Source: Chondrus crispus
Lineage: Eukaryota; Rhodophyta; Florideophyceae; Gigartinales; Gigartinaceae
Assembly (NCBI RefSeq): GCF_000350225.1
Contig: NW_005179120.1
Span: 280,060 to 344,059 of the forward strand
Direction of reading: 5' to 3'
Length of the DNA stretch: 64,000 bases
Program-made: the position numbers and the translations under genes
The notes under the pieces: generated by a model
What the model saw: only the letters and a program-made list of their open reading frames with translations
What the model was told of the DNA's origin: nothing
The model's database searches: none
In this document: positions 22,258 to 34,644 of the stretch, in pieces
How the letters are laid out: the number at the start of each line of letters is the position of its first letter
Numbering within the stretch: the first letter of the stretch is position 1

Positions 22258-23040
22258 AGAGAGTAAAGAAGGGTATGAGATGGGCGGGGTGGTGGTTGGG
22301 GAAGATGTAGGGCTTTGAGGGCGTGGCGACGCCGGAGAACACTTTCAGAATTGAGCGCTTTTCATAATTAAGCCGCCCGGAAGGGTATCTCAAATATCGC
22401 AGGTGCTTGAAATCACTGGTGGTTTGGGAAATATCGGCAGAAACTGAAACCAAGTGTGCAACTAACACATCAAAGCAGATTATTGGCTAAGACGTGCACC
22501 ACAATTGCAACTGCGAGTCAAATCTAAAAAACGGGAATCCCGCCTTTTTGTGAGATATACCTTGCAGTTTCAGTTTACTCAAACAACTGCGCAGTTGATA
22601 TAGAAAACCCACCTCTCTTAGCTGCTCCCCATTTCTTCCAAATATTTTTCTATTACCTTATATCAACTCTATTTCAAAAATGAATCCCTCCCACGCTGTT
22701 TAGGCTCTTCCGGACATCACCAACCGACATGTCAATGATATCGTTGATTCCATTGATGACGGCGTGGTCGCCAGCCATGATGGAGACGACTTCAATTGTC
22801 TGATTTATGACACGTTTCACAGTGACGAAAGTTCTCAATCTGTTAAGGCCATGTGTAGTTTTCATTCAACTTAATTCTTCGAGCTATGGGTTATGATTGA
22901 AGACTACCTGTCAAAGAATTGGATGTTGGCAGAGGTAAACGAGCACAGTAAAAGTCCCAGGATGTTTTCAATGACCCCTCCTGGACTTAAGCGTGGCCAG
23001 CAATAGAACTTTTCAGCTCGTTTATTTTCGTTTAATGTTC
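22258..23040. other. Gap without a recognised gene
   Basis: AT-richer DNA with only short frames. It may contain the left end of the Harbinger-type element that follows, but no terminal repeat or target duplication was identified. Confidence 0.35.
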
Positions 23041-23945
23041 TACCTTCGAACGTTTAATCACTGGATTTCCATGCTTGGTATCGGAATACATGTATGCTAC
23101 ATGTGTGGCACGCGTTGAAGAAAAATGGACAATGGCGAAGTGTCATCTGGAGGACCGGGCGTTTTCAAATTTTGAGTACGCGAGATATGCTGTTGACGTC
23201 ACTCTCAGCAGAGCAATCGTCCAAGTGGAAAAATATTAGAAGGGAAGCGATACTTCTCCGGTAAGCATAAGCTGTATGGGTACAAAGTGGAAGTGTCTGT
23301 ACTGCCTACTGGTCTTGCTATTGGATGCGCGGAGCACTGTCCAGGCTCCGTGTCGGACCGTGACATATTTCGCCGTAACAGAACCTTTCATGTGGAGGTA
23401 TCTAAAATGGGGTCCGGGATTTGCGGTACACGGATGAAGGACGATTGAGTGAATTTATGGATGACTACTGGGCCATACTGGTGGACATGGGATATAAAGG
23501 TGCAGCTGAGGATTCACGTGTGGTGCACACCGTGCGAACTCCGGCACGTGCAAAGATGTCATCGGAAGACGTGGACTACAATGGCCAAGTATCTTCCGAT
23601 CGTGTCATAGTAGGAAACTAATTTGGGAGAATGTGCAGTTTATGGACTGTACTTTCTCAGAAGTGGCGCTGGAGAGAGGGACTGTACGAGCACGTGTTCG
23701 TGGCGTGCCTGGCGTTGACCAATCTGAATATCAGGGCCCGTCCACTTCGTTTCGGGGACTCCCCGGGATTAGGGGGCTGCTGGCCGGACTTGCTGGCCGT
23801 CGGACGGCCAGCACAGTACTGGTGTACGAAATCGCCTCCGTGTGATATCTACCAGTGGAATGCGGGAGAGGCGCCGTGTACATGTCGAAAGCACGCAAAA
23901 CCACCGTGGTCGTATGTCAAATTGCACGCATCGTGCGCTGTCTGA
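23041..23945 (+). pseudogene. PIF/Harbinger-type DDE transposase
   Basis: Coding blocks on the plus strand follow the DDE_Tnp_4 order. A block near 23195 reads YAVDVTL, with the first catalytic aspartate. It is followed at 23251 by YFSGKHKLYGYKVEVSVLPT and then CPGSVSDRDIFRRN, and after a frameshift near 23410 by LVDMGYKGA with the second aspartate. The last block reads SSDRVIVGN, a TAA stop at 23619-23621, and then FGRMCSLW and ALTNLNIRARPLRF in the same frame. The family normally has VEN where this has VGN, so the catalytic glutamate is probably lost as well. Harbinger elements usually carry a second Myb-like gene; none was seen. Confidence 0.8.
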
Positions 23946-26049
23946 TGACAGTGACACGGAGTAGGGACCGTTGGGTGCGCGTCTCCTTTGTTCTACGCGG
24001 TTGCTTTTTAGAGTACTGTACGCTGTACGCGTGGTGGGTCTCTTTGATTTTAATCAATAAATTCGGAAAAGTCCTGTACTGAGCATTTTTAATGAATTAC
24101 GAGTTTACTGCGTAATTGTGAATTTGGTACACGCGGAATCGTTTTATACTGTACATGCGCATCTGGCGTCCGATATTTTTGTGTTTGTAGTAGAACGCGA
24201 AACGAGATCACGGGCTAAGACAATGGTTGTTCGTGGGGGCGTGTACTAGATAGCTAGGGGGAAGTGGTAGAGGCTTTCCGGCATCTGTAAAACCCTGGTG
24301 TGCTCGCGAACCACGGAAACTAGAAGCGCACGACGCGGTGCCTCGACCCAGCGGGGTACACACACGGTCAGCGAACCGTGGGCGCGAGCGGGGAGGCAAC
24401 ACGCGACGTGGCCACAAGAGTCCTAGGGCGCGAGCGATGAGAACAAGAGAGCGTGAACGAGAAGAAGTTAGTTAGTGCCGCGCAAAACCAAGAACGAGAG
24501 TTGCGTCCTTAGTCCTTGGTTGCTTGTCCCCAAACCCACCCGGCGCACGCGCCAACGACACTATATACTGTACTAGATCGCGGTCGAGATGTAGCGGCTA
24601 GAGCTCACGAGGTCGCGTCATAGTACACACGTGTACAAGTGCGGTAGTAGGTCCACGTGTGCGCGTGTCGAAAGCGAGCAAGGCTGGTGTAAATGGGCTT
24701 GGTACTGTACGTCGTGGTACTTGAGTTATCTAGATACACGTGTACACGAGTAGCGCGAAAAAGGATACTAGAGTGGCGCGAGTTTGTACCACATGGCCCC
24801 CCCTCAGACGTGGACGCCCCTGTTCACGCTAGGAAGGGCTGCCAAATGTGTACGTGATTAGGGGTGCAAGTACACGTAGAAAGCGCGGAATACAGTGCCA
24901 ACTCGTGATAGCACGGTAGATGGCATGATTATGAACGCGGAATTTGTGCACGAAATGTTGTGGTCCTCTGTGTGACGTGTTTTTTCTCGAAGTTTCAGAT
25001 TTCCCGCGAAAACAATTTTTGCCCGAAATTTTGTGTATGATAAAAAATCTTGTCGCCCGACAAAAGGCCTTGATGATTTTTTCGTTTTGTGGTGAGGCAA
25101 CGCACTGTACGCCTCCTACATATAAGGGACGCCGGTGTTCGTGCGATAAGCGTGGCGCCACCCTCGGCATCGCGCAATTATCACGAAAAACGAGCGAGCA
25201 TGGGTCGTGAGCCAGGTCTTGTGGCACGGCGTGAAACATGGTTCGAGGTAGTCGGGCAAGCGTGGGCTCGTCGAGACGCACAACGGAGCAAGGTGAAGAA
25301 GGTCTCACGGGTGTCGAAGTTGCGGTCGTGACAGGTGCGGAAGGGGAGGTGACGAACCTTGGGCACACCGGTCCGGCACACCTCGGTGCCGCACCAGTTG
25401 CCCGCGTCGACGCGCTTGCATCCGTGGGCGTGACAGAAGATCGTGAGGCGGGTGTGGGAGGCGCTGAGGATCCTTGGGCTCGCGCGCTTCGTGGAAAAAT
25501 CCTTGAAAACACGGAGACGAGTGTTCGAGACGTGGAAGTTCAAGAAATTGGAGGCCTGCTTGGGACCCCGGACACGAATGGGGTCTAATTCACGACGACT
25601 TGTGGAATGGCGGGTCGCAGTATCCGAGGAAGTCCGACTCGTTTTCGTGGGATGACTTGGTCAACACGGGGAGACGGAACGCGCAGCTAATTCACGATTG
25701 CACGAGTGTCGAGGGAACATTGTAGGGGTCGATGCGGGCGCGTCTGCAATGGCTTCTCGTGCACAAATCCCGGGTCCTTATGCGCCTCGTTCTCGAATTC
25801 ACGGTACTTACGAGAGTGCCGGTACTCGCAACTCGTTCGCTTGTTATTCTGGTATACCGGACCAGTACGTGACACGTGAAGGTACCGCTGGGCAATATAG
25901 GAACACGTATCCTCGAGGAGAGCAGAGCTAGCATCTTAATAGCTTACGTCGCGGAGTCTTATCGAGGTATGTGGTGCACGTCTAGATTCAATAAAGAAAT
26001 GTCACTAAATCGTCTTGAGCGTTTTTGCTTGTTATGTGCTTGAGGTTTT
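23946..26049. other. Unassigned DNA left of element B, CACGTG-rich, with a decayed frame
   Basis: From about 24560 to 24760 there are several ACACGTGT motifs, as in the LTRs. A plus-strand frame starting MGREPGLVARRETWFEVVG near 25200 stays in one reading frame to 25931 with stops near 25331, 25350, 25430 and 25655; it is Arg-rich and unrecognised. A 227-codon minus-strand frame (25512-24829) overlaps it and is Ala/Ser/Thr/Pro-rich, probably a shadow. Because B inserted between 26049 and 38744, this DNA was once contiguous with the 3-prime end of element C and could contain that element's lost 3-prime LTR. Confidence 0.4.
26045..26049. other. Target-site duplication of element B, left copy
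   Basis: GTTTT immediately left of the left LTR, repeated exactly at 38744-38748 on the right. A perfect 5-bp duplication shows that B inserted as one complete unit and that both ends are intact. Confidence 0.9.
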
Positions 26050-27160
26050 TGTAGTGCAATGTGCCTGTCAAGCCGGAACCAGGGTCCAACGGTCCAGCAA
26101 CAACACAACCAACAAACAACAACCAACAAGAGTTGCCGACGGCACAGCCCTACGGAGTGTCCAATTCTCCCTTTCCCTTTAAGTGGGTTTGCGGCCCACA
26201 GTAGCTCAAATCTGATACGGGGGGCGAAAGGAAGATGCCCGGCCCGGGATGAATGGTGGCAGAGTCTTGTACAGCCAGCTGCTCGGCGAGTTCGGGCGGT
26301 GATTAAGAAGCCGGGCCGGATGGGTGGTAAAGCCAATACTCGCTGAGCGCCTGGTACACCTTATACCCTTGATAAGGTCTTAGACGGGGGCGTTGCAACG
26401 CAGCCAGACGGGAATTAGCAAACTCGTAGCAGCGCTACACCTCCGTACTGCCCGATGGCAAAGTACCGACACCGGAACGGTCGCAACCTGTATCCGATGG
26501 AACCAACACTGTCCCGTATACACAACAGGACCTTCCAGGGAGACGTCGTCGCAACAGCCTCCGTCGGGGGACGTAAAAATGTAGCAGCGCTACACCCATG
26601 TGTCGCCCGATGGCTAAGATACCTACACCGATCCGTTCGCAACCAAAGCCGATGGCACCAACAACAAACAAAAGAACCAACACAAGAGCCCGATGACTCC
26701 AGTCGTCACAATGCCGATTGCAATCAGGCACCGTGGAACCAACACAAGGTAATGGAATAGAAATAGAGATAGAAATAGAAATGGATAGGTGAAATAAAGG
26801 AAAAGGAAAGGGAACCCCCGAGCGCAAAAGAATACCGTAATCTGTGGTAAAAGGAAGCGTCTTGGGATAACCGGACTTCGACCAAGGCGATATTCAACTC
26901 TGGCAACTCGGGTTACCTTTACTGACTTGGTGGTCAGAGGGCTAAGGTATATATCGCCCCGCCGGAGCCACTACAGTAGCTCTCGGTGCTAGATCCTAGA
27001 TCTAATCTAATGTTAAATAACTAATCTGCAACTAATTAAAATTAATGATTAAAATAATAAAGTGAAATAATTTTCACTTGTCACCCCCCCCCCCATTTGT
27101 CATACCCCTCAATTCCTTTTCTTTTCACCCCCTCACGGTGCAGCCGATTACTGCACTACA
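26050..27160 (-). repeat. Left (3-prime) LTR of element B
   Basis: Starts TGTAGTGCAATG and ends CTGCACTACA. Nearly identical to the right LTR. Two modules beginning GTAGCAGCGCTAC start at about 26426 and 26582. TATA-like box at about 26943-26955 on the minus strand. Confidence 0.95.
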
Positions 27161-27175
27161 TATCCCCGTTCTGAG
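27161..27175 (-). other. Polypurine-tract candidate of element B
   Basis: On the minus strand the bases just before the 3-prime LTR read CAGAACGGGGATA. Element D has CAGAGCGGGGCTA at the same place, so the tract is conserved between two LTR families even though it is not purely purine. Confidence 0.6.
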
Positions 27176-30100
27176 AGCTCTTGCAAGCCTCTCAGCCATC
27201 GTATTATCTCCTCGCCATTCCTCTCATAACCCTACACGGCCGTGTCCGGTAGTCGGTGAAAGTGCAAGAGCAAGACGAACCTCATGTTTCCTTCATCCCC
27301 GAGCCATACGAGCGGTGGTACCAAACGCAAGCGCTACGGCGTGGGCTTTTCTTCCACTTCCCACCACCCTCTAGGTCTTCCTTCCATCCCTCGATTACCC
27401 TCTGATTCCCAACATGCTGGCCCCGCTGGCCACATCGGTTCCGATCCTAACGCTCCGTCCTCGCCTCGATTCCCTGCTGCGTCGGAGCTCCACGATAAGG
27501 CCATGCGCCTTAATCCTGAGCTTTTTGCTTTTGCTTAATGGTTCTCTGTGATCGGTGTTTGTGCCTTCGATGACATTGCTTACTCGTTCGCCGACGGCGC
27601 CGGCATGCTTCCAGGACAAATCCCCCTTCAAGCTATCCGGTCTTACGATTGGTTGGCTCGCATCGCCATTCCTCCCTCCATCCTGTGTCACACTTCGCTT
27701 CGTCGTCGTGCGGTGTTCTGGTGTGGTGGAATAAATGCCTGTTCTTGTGACTTCCATCACGCATTCCTCCTCTTTATATATTTTTCATGCGTCTCCGCAA
27801 GGCATACGCCCTTATGAGTACGCGTTTATCTTCATTGCTAGGGTCTGTGGCTCCTGTTGCCTGTAATAAGGCTCCCCTCTTTCATCCCCGTGAGGCGGTC
27901 CCCTTGTTCGCCCAGTTATCTCGTCGAAGAATATATTAATTCGTGATTAGGGGTTCCCTCTGTCCTATGAACCCGCCCTGTTCAGTATACCCTGCGATAG
28001 CTTCGATCCTGTGTCCCATCTCCTTTGTACTTTGAGTGCGAATCCTCATGTCGCCTCGGCGTTCTTTTTTTGGTAACGTTATGCCGCCGTGGAATCGGAA
28101 CGTCTGTGGGTGTGTGGGTCGTATTCTGTCTTCACAATCAAGAATTAAAATAAAGAGGCACAGGAACGTAGGACAATATAAACATAGGAAAGCAGTAAGA
28201 GGGTCAATGTGTGAGACAGTAGAAGAAATAAAGGAAGGATGTCGTTTCGGTAGTTCGCTTGGGGTAACAACAAGAACGTGAGCTTGACGTCGTCAGTCGC
28301 GTCGAGCCACAGCTCTGTCATTCGTAATGAGCTCCTCGATCGACGATCGCTCTACTCCGGAGTTGCTCTCCTCGTTTTGGTGCTCCGGATCGTTCGTGTT
28401 GGAAGGTGGCGCGAGACTCTCGATTGCCTTCTCAATAAGACGTCACAAATCGGTCCTCGTTGACGTGAGGATTACCATTTCTCTGCTCGCTCTTCTCCAT
28501 TTTTTCAGCTGCCTCGAACAGGGAGGCGGGTCGCGAGAACAGAAGCTCGTGGTCTTAGGGAGGGGTTCGGTCGTCCTTTGCGGACGTACTGAACTCATTG
28601 CACATGGCCATACTAACGGCGGCATTGCGTCTTGCTCCGTGGAAGAAGGCTCCCGCTCGTTGAGTGTCTTTCGCGATGGCTCACGACGATGTGATCGGGT
28701 GACCTTGTGTACTTGTGTCATGGGCTGTAACCAGCGCTCTTCTGTTCTCATGCGACCAACAAGTACTGTTTCCCCCTAGCTTTTTCATTAAATTTTCGAA
28801 GGTTGCCCCCTTGGTCCATTTCGGCTTTTACCGCTTGTCCAGCGTTTCTCCGACGACCTCCAAGCATTTTCTTGATTAAATTACGCGTCACGAAGGCGGA
28901 TCTGTGATCCAAGCGTCCTGTCTCGTGCGCGTGATCGTGTCTCAGGAGGTATTTGACCTCAGCCTGAGACTACATTAAATTTTCGTTTTCGTGGTACGAA
29001 TGCGGCGGCTCTTGCATTCATGTGAGGGGGATTTCAGATAAAATCGCGTAAGTTCTTTCTTTCCCTGCTCCCCACTTCCTGTGTTCACGATTCCGGCGTC
29101 TATCGTTACTCTCTCTCCGCGTCGCGGTTCAAATCCTCCACGTCCTCTTGCTTCGGATCGTTCACATGCGTGTGCATGCGCATTTCCACTGCCTCTTTTC
29201 CACACCTTCTCGTTTAGCTTGAAGGTTACCTGGTCGCCAGCCTGAAAACGCCCCTTCTCACTGAGGGAGCCCTGTCGTCTGTCTCTCTTCTTCTGAACGG
29301 CTAACCCATACATCCCCGACTGCAGTACCGCGCTTTTTCGGTCACTTACACCGTTGTAGCTGCGTCCCGCCCTCTCCTCTCGGATTTCCCTCTTTGGCAT
29401 CGACTTCTCTTATTTGACAGACCCTGGTCAGTGCGAAAACTTCCGTGAGCCTCTCCATCACTCATAGTCTCGGGATAGCGGCCTTCGTCAGGACTAGAAT
29501 TAAACATGAGGTTTCTGCTTTCGGGAACTACTTTGCCTGTCCTTCGATGTCAAATCCTGGTACTAATTTTTCTCCGGGTCGTGGGGTCTTCTTTCTTCTT
29601 CGCTGTTGGCCTCACCTGAATCCTTCACGGCTCTCCCTCCTTCCACGAATGTTTCGTGCGGTTCCCCTTCACCCTTTCCTTCTCTATTTTGTGAACTTAA
29701 CTAGATTGACTACCTCGGCGATGAAAACTTACATCTATGTTCCCTATTTTTTTGTGAGGCATCTACTATGTTCACCTAACTTCCCTTATCAATCAGCGGG
29801 GGACCTCCTTCTCGAGAGGCGTCGCTTCCCTAGTGGGTATGATGCCCGTGCAAGGGCACGACCGGTGATGTTGTGCGTGAACAGGACTTTCTAAGTCGCT
29901 TCTAACAGTCCTTCCATTTCCAGTTCATTGACACCACCTGGAGCGCGTCCGGTCGTCGGCTCCCTGATCCGAGCGTCTCCTTTCACGTGGGTGCGTCTCC
30001 TTGGTGTCGCGTCTTCCGGACGTGGTCTGGAGAGGCTTCGTCGTCCTAAAAACAAAACAAAACAAAAGATAATAGACACATAACATAACAAAAACCAAAA

Positions 30101-30779
30101 CGCAATGAGAAAGAAATGGAAGTTATTGTTGTAAACTGGTGAGTTCGCCGCTCGTGAATATGTGCGTTCGCGGGTGTGTCGCTCCTCATTATCTGATCGA
30201 CATTGTCGTCCCGTCTGGATGATCCGGCATCTCTTCTCGCCACTTCTCATGTTTACGTATACAGGCGCATTGTCTCCGCGCAGGAATGCTCTCTTGAGGT
30301 CAACATTCGTCTCTTAGCTTGTCGGGCCTGATCAACACATTCGAAGCGAGTTGGCAAGGCCACCGGCCAGTGACGTGATTCACTCCCTATGTTACCTTGT
30401 TTCTGGACGGCTTTCGTTTTGATATTGCTGGCTCGACAGTTCGCTTTCGACACCCGTTAATTTCTCAAATAAATTCCGCTTCACGGGCGGGTTGACCCCT
30501 AATCCTCATCGTAATATCACGTGCATACGGCGATTATGCGTGTGCGTTCCGAATGCGTGTATGGCGTCATCCGGGACTACAGTAAATGTTCCGTTCCTTG
30601 AAGTGTCAATGCCCGTCGACTCGGGTCTTATACGGGGTTTGAGGGGAAGACTCCTTACGTTATCTCGTGTCTCTTCTACGCCTCCATTTCTGCCATTTCG
30701 ACTCCTGTGATTACTATAACCTTTATCGTTGCGCTGCGATTTCGCTACCAATCACCACTCGGAAGTATCCTAACGAGGG
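27161..30779. other. 3-prime accessory region of element B between chromodomain and LTR
   Basis: About 3.6 kb lie downstream of pol, unusually long for a gypsy element. A plus-strand (antisense) frame near the LTR runs 27284-27817 in one frame with a single stop at about 27536 and contains FDDIAYSFADGAGMLPGQIP; it is unrecognised. A minus-strand frame at 29400-28975 (141 codons) contains RFQAGDQVTFKLNEKV, also unrecognised. On the minus strand a GTAAGG donor at 30658 and a T-rich tract ending TTTTTAG at 30046 mirror the splice-like signals seen behind pol in element A. No domain could be named. Confidence 0.5.
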
Positions 30780-33700
30780 TTAACCCGCTTGTGCGCGCGC
30801 GGCTTGCGGCGGCAATCGTAACTTCTTGCTTCGAAAATATCTCACTCCTGCGCTGCGCGGTAGTTGTGCGACCAGTTCACACGTCGCGTCCTTGATTTCA
30901 TAGCCATGCCACCTTACCTTGAGAATTAATTTATCCTCTTGATACCGGTGATCGATGATCCTGTCGATCTCGTACTATCTACGTTCCCTTCTTCACGTGA
31001 GTTCTTTTCTTCCCCCTTCCGAAGGTTCTGCAACTCGTCTCGCTCTTCCGAACCTTCGGTCTGTTGTACGTCTTGCGGGTTTCTTGCTGTTTGCGAGTCG
31101 CTAACTAAATTGTCATCGTCTACCTGTGGCGACGCGTCTATATAGGGACTGTCCTCATCATCGACAACGTTATGTTCTTCGTTGTTTTCAGCCCCATCCA
31201 TAAACTTTAGCGCCTGTCGTAGACCAGTTATCGGCACATGGTCCATTGGACTTGGGGCCAGTTTTATTCGATGGCGTGAAAAGCGTTCCTCTTGATCTCC
31301 AATGGTGATGACAACCGCATGTTGGTCCGACCTTTTAACCTGATAAGGTCCTGTGGCAACTTGTGCAAGCTTGTGTCTCGGTTCGCTCGCCGTGCCTTGC
31401 TCCTTCCGGAAGAAAACATACGACGCTGCGGGGATGTCATACTTGGGCTTGCGAAGTCTTTAGCATCGAAATTTCGCTTGTACCGAGCTTGTTCTTTTAG
31501 TAGACTCTTATCAGTGGTTCTCATTAAACTTTCCAACCACGACTGCGACTTCAAGTGGTAGGCTCGAGACGACCTGAAATGTTCCAATTTCGGCTGTGTT
31601 TGGGGCGCGATACTTCTTGGTGCCTGAGCTAATACTAATTCGAATGTGGCAATGTTTGTGGTTCGGTGAACCTGAGTGTTGTAGGCAAGCGTTACCGCGT
31701 CGCTAAACAGGTCCTAATCCTTCGGATGTTCTCCGACGTATTTCCGCAGCGCGGAAGTGAGCGTGCGATTAAATCTTTCGACTTGGCCGTTGGCTGGCGG
31801 GTGATACGTAGTCGTGAAAACATTGCGTATACCGAGAATTCGGCATTCGTTCTGAAAGAACCGGGCTGCAAACTGTTTCCCATTGTCGGACAGTAGCTTG
31901 ACCGGCAGTCCGTACACGAATACCCAATGGTGAACGAAGGCCTGCGCGATGTTCGCGTCTGATATTTTCTTCAACGGTACGGTCCGTACAAGTTTTGAAT
32001 ATCGATCGCTGATCACCAGGATGTACCGATTTCCTCGTTTAGTTTTAATTAGCTCACCGAGGATGTCGATGGCTACAAACGCCAGCGGAGCTTCTGGTGT
32101 AAATAGCTTCATTTGCTTCGTGTTTCTTCTCAACTTCACCCTTTTCCGCGCGCATGCGGCGCAATTCTTCGCGACTGCGTAGCAGTCTAGGGCCATTGAA
32201 GGCCAATAAAAATGTCTTCTTAATGTCTTGTACAGTTTCCTACCTCCCGGGTGTCCCGCCAATTTTTCGTAATGGCTTAACCCAAGGACGCGATCCCTTA
32301 ATGATTTTGGTATTACCACTTGTACGAACTCTGCCGCTGTATGGCATAGAGTTCCTTCGAGTTCCTCAGCCTCCGTTGTGAACGTGCGCGTTTTTCCCGC
32401 GTCCACTTCTTCTTTGATTTGGCTGCAGAAGGGGTCGACGGCTTGCTCGCGAAGAAGCTCCTCCGGAGCGATGGCTTGGAATTGATCGAGGAGATCAGAG
32501 CCGGCCCCCTCCTCAAGAGCGAGGATGTCGGCGAGCCGTTCAAAATCTTCTTCGTCGTCTTCTGTAGCGTCGTTCGGTTCGGCCATGAAGCATGGAATCT
32601 CGTCGTCGATTTCGTCGACTGTTGCTCCATCGGTTATCAGCCTTGACCAGGCGTCAGCTTGGCTGTTTGCCTTTCCTTTCTTGTATTTAATTTCGAAGTC
32701 AAATTCGGAGAGGCGTAGCCTCCATCGGATTAACCTCCCACTTGGGTCAGTTACATTCATCAACCACCTCAACGAGGCATGGTCAGTATGCACGAGAAAG
32801 TGCTCGCCATATAAATATGGTCTTAAGGTTTGGACAGCCCAAATAACCGCCAGGCATTCGTTTTCTGTCACAGAATAATTCCTCTCGGCTGCAGCCAACG
32901 TTCTAGAAAAGAACCCGATGGGTTTACGTTGTGCATCCGAGTGCGTTTGAAATAGGGCAGCGCCGATTTGATAGTCGCTTGCACCGATATCAACCGAATA
33001 CGAAAGATCCTTTTCCGGCAACTCCAGCACCGGTGGCGCCAAGATAGCGTCTTTAAGCTTATGAAAAGCTTTTTCGCATGGTTCGTGGAATCCTTCCCAC
33101 TGGACCGGTTGTATTTTCTTCAGTAGTTGGTTTAGAGGATGCGCAATTTTCGCATAATGCGGAACGAACCCGCGGTAGACATTGCAAAGTCCCAGGAAGC
33201 TTCTGAGCTGCGTCTGCGTTTGAGGGTACCTCACTTGTTCCAATACGGCGGTTCGCGCGGCGTCAACTTCGAGCGTACCTGGCCGAACGACATGGCCCAG
33301 GTACTTGATCTTTTCGACGAAAAATTCGCACTTGCGAAGCTTGAGCTTCACACCTGTCTTCTCCAATACGGACAGTATTTCGTCAACGTCGACGACGTGA
33401 TCCTCACAGGATTTGCTGAAGATGATGATATCATCTAGATATATACCAGACAGCATTTCCAACGGAAACGGAGAGAGCAGGATATCCATGGCTCTCTGAA
33501 ACGTCGCTGGTGCGTTGGTAAGCCCGAAGGGCATTCTTGAGAACCGGTACAAACCTGAGTGACACGAAAATGCGGTTTTTTCGTGGTCGCTTTCGGGAAT
33601 TGGCATCTGCCAGTACCCCGAGATCGCGTCCAACGCGGAGAAAACCTTGGTGTCACCAAGCGAGTCGAGACACTCGTCCATTCGCGGCAAAGGGTACGTG

Positions 33701-34638
33701 TCCTTGATCGTCACTGCATTCAATCTTCTATAATCGACGCAGAAGCGCATTGAACCGTCCGGTTTCGGCACCAGCAACACGGGCGACGCCCATTCTGACT
33801 GTGTCGGCTCAATTTCTCCTGCATCTAACATCTTCTGTACTTCTGCGTCTTTTTTCTCGCGGGCCTTAGCCCCGGCCCGATACGGGGCTTGCGCAATTGG
33901 TCTTGTGTCCCGGACCAATTCGATTCAGTGGACCGTGGTGTTAATTTCACCAACGGTCCCATCCCACATGCAGAAATATTTTTTGAGCATCCGACGGAAT
34001 CGCTCGCGTAGCCGGTCCGGGACGTGGCTCAGGTCGAGTTCATCCACTTCCGGCAATGGAGGCTCGATCCGTCGTTCCGGCTTCGCAGTTGCCGACGCGG
34101 AGAGCCCGTCCAACCGTTCTTCTCGCGGGTCTTTCGGGTTTTGCTCTGACGATAAAAATTTAACGTCGCCCGTAGGCGACGGAGTAGAATTAGGAACTCC
34201 TTCCTCGGTTATCTCTCGTACTCCAAGTACCTCACCAATGGTGGTTTTGCTTGCTAACGCGGCTGGCGGATGCTGTAGAAATTCGGCCACCACCTGGGCT
34301 TTTTGTAGCCTGACAGGGTACTTCCTAAAATTCGCAACGAGTAAACGGAATGGCCTGTCAGGCTCAACCTGAACGACACCATTCGTGCTCACTAAGCTGT
34401 GTCTTTGATATAACGTTTAGAACGGCTGTACCACGACTAAAACAGTCCTCTTCGAGGTGCATTCGACGACGCGTTGCGTCCCTGGCTCAATAGTCGTGGC
34501 TCTTGCCACCTTCACTCTGGGGGAAATTCGTTCTCCATTTTTCTCTTCCTGGTGCTCTCCTGGGACAAGAGTCTTCTTTCCCTTTCTCGGCGAGAACTTC
34601 CTTATATTCGGAACCTCCGAGAAATCTGCCAACTCCAC
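30780..34638 (-). pseudogene. pol: Element B pol: RT, RNase H, integrase, chromodomain
   Basis: Same domain order as A pol. The palm box IYLDDIIIFSK is intact, as are the integrase motifs FVAIDILGE, LLSDNGKQF and QVERFNR and the zinc motif ending CAACARKR. The frame is broken by stops at about 34415, 33920 (TGA in place of an arginine codon) and 31712 (TAG in place of tryptophan), and by a frameshift near 31465 in the integrase tail. The chromodomain (30780 to about 30980) reads LILKVRWHGYEIKDATCEL, with cysteine where A has tryptophan, and ends at a TAA at 30780-30782. Each catalytic site looks usable, but no continuous protein can be made. Confidence 0.92.
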
Positions 34639-34644
34639 AGTCTT

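Noticed and set aside
24829-25512. A 227-codon Ala/Thr/Pro-rich minus-strand frame
   Set aside because: Composition is low complexity, it overlaps a competing plus-strand frame, and nothing recognisable is present.
26435-26827. Open frames of 75-130 codons inside the LTRs of B
   Set aside because: They repeat at 38020-38412 only because the LTRs are duplicated. They encode simple Ser/Ile and Arg-rich sequence over the LTR modules.
29891-30250. Possible membrane protein (env-like) in element B
   Set aside because: The hydrophobic segment is the translation of the T-rich tract that looks like a splice-site polypyrimidine stretch. No signal peptide plus ectodomain arrangement is present.
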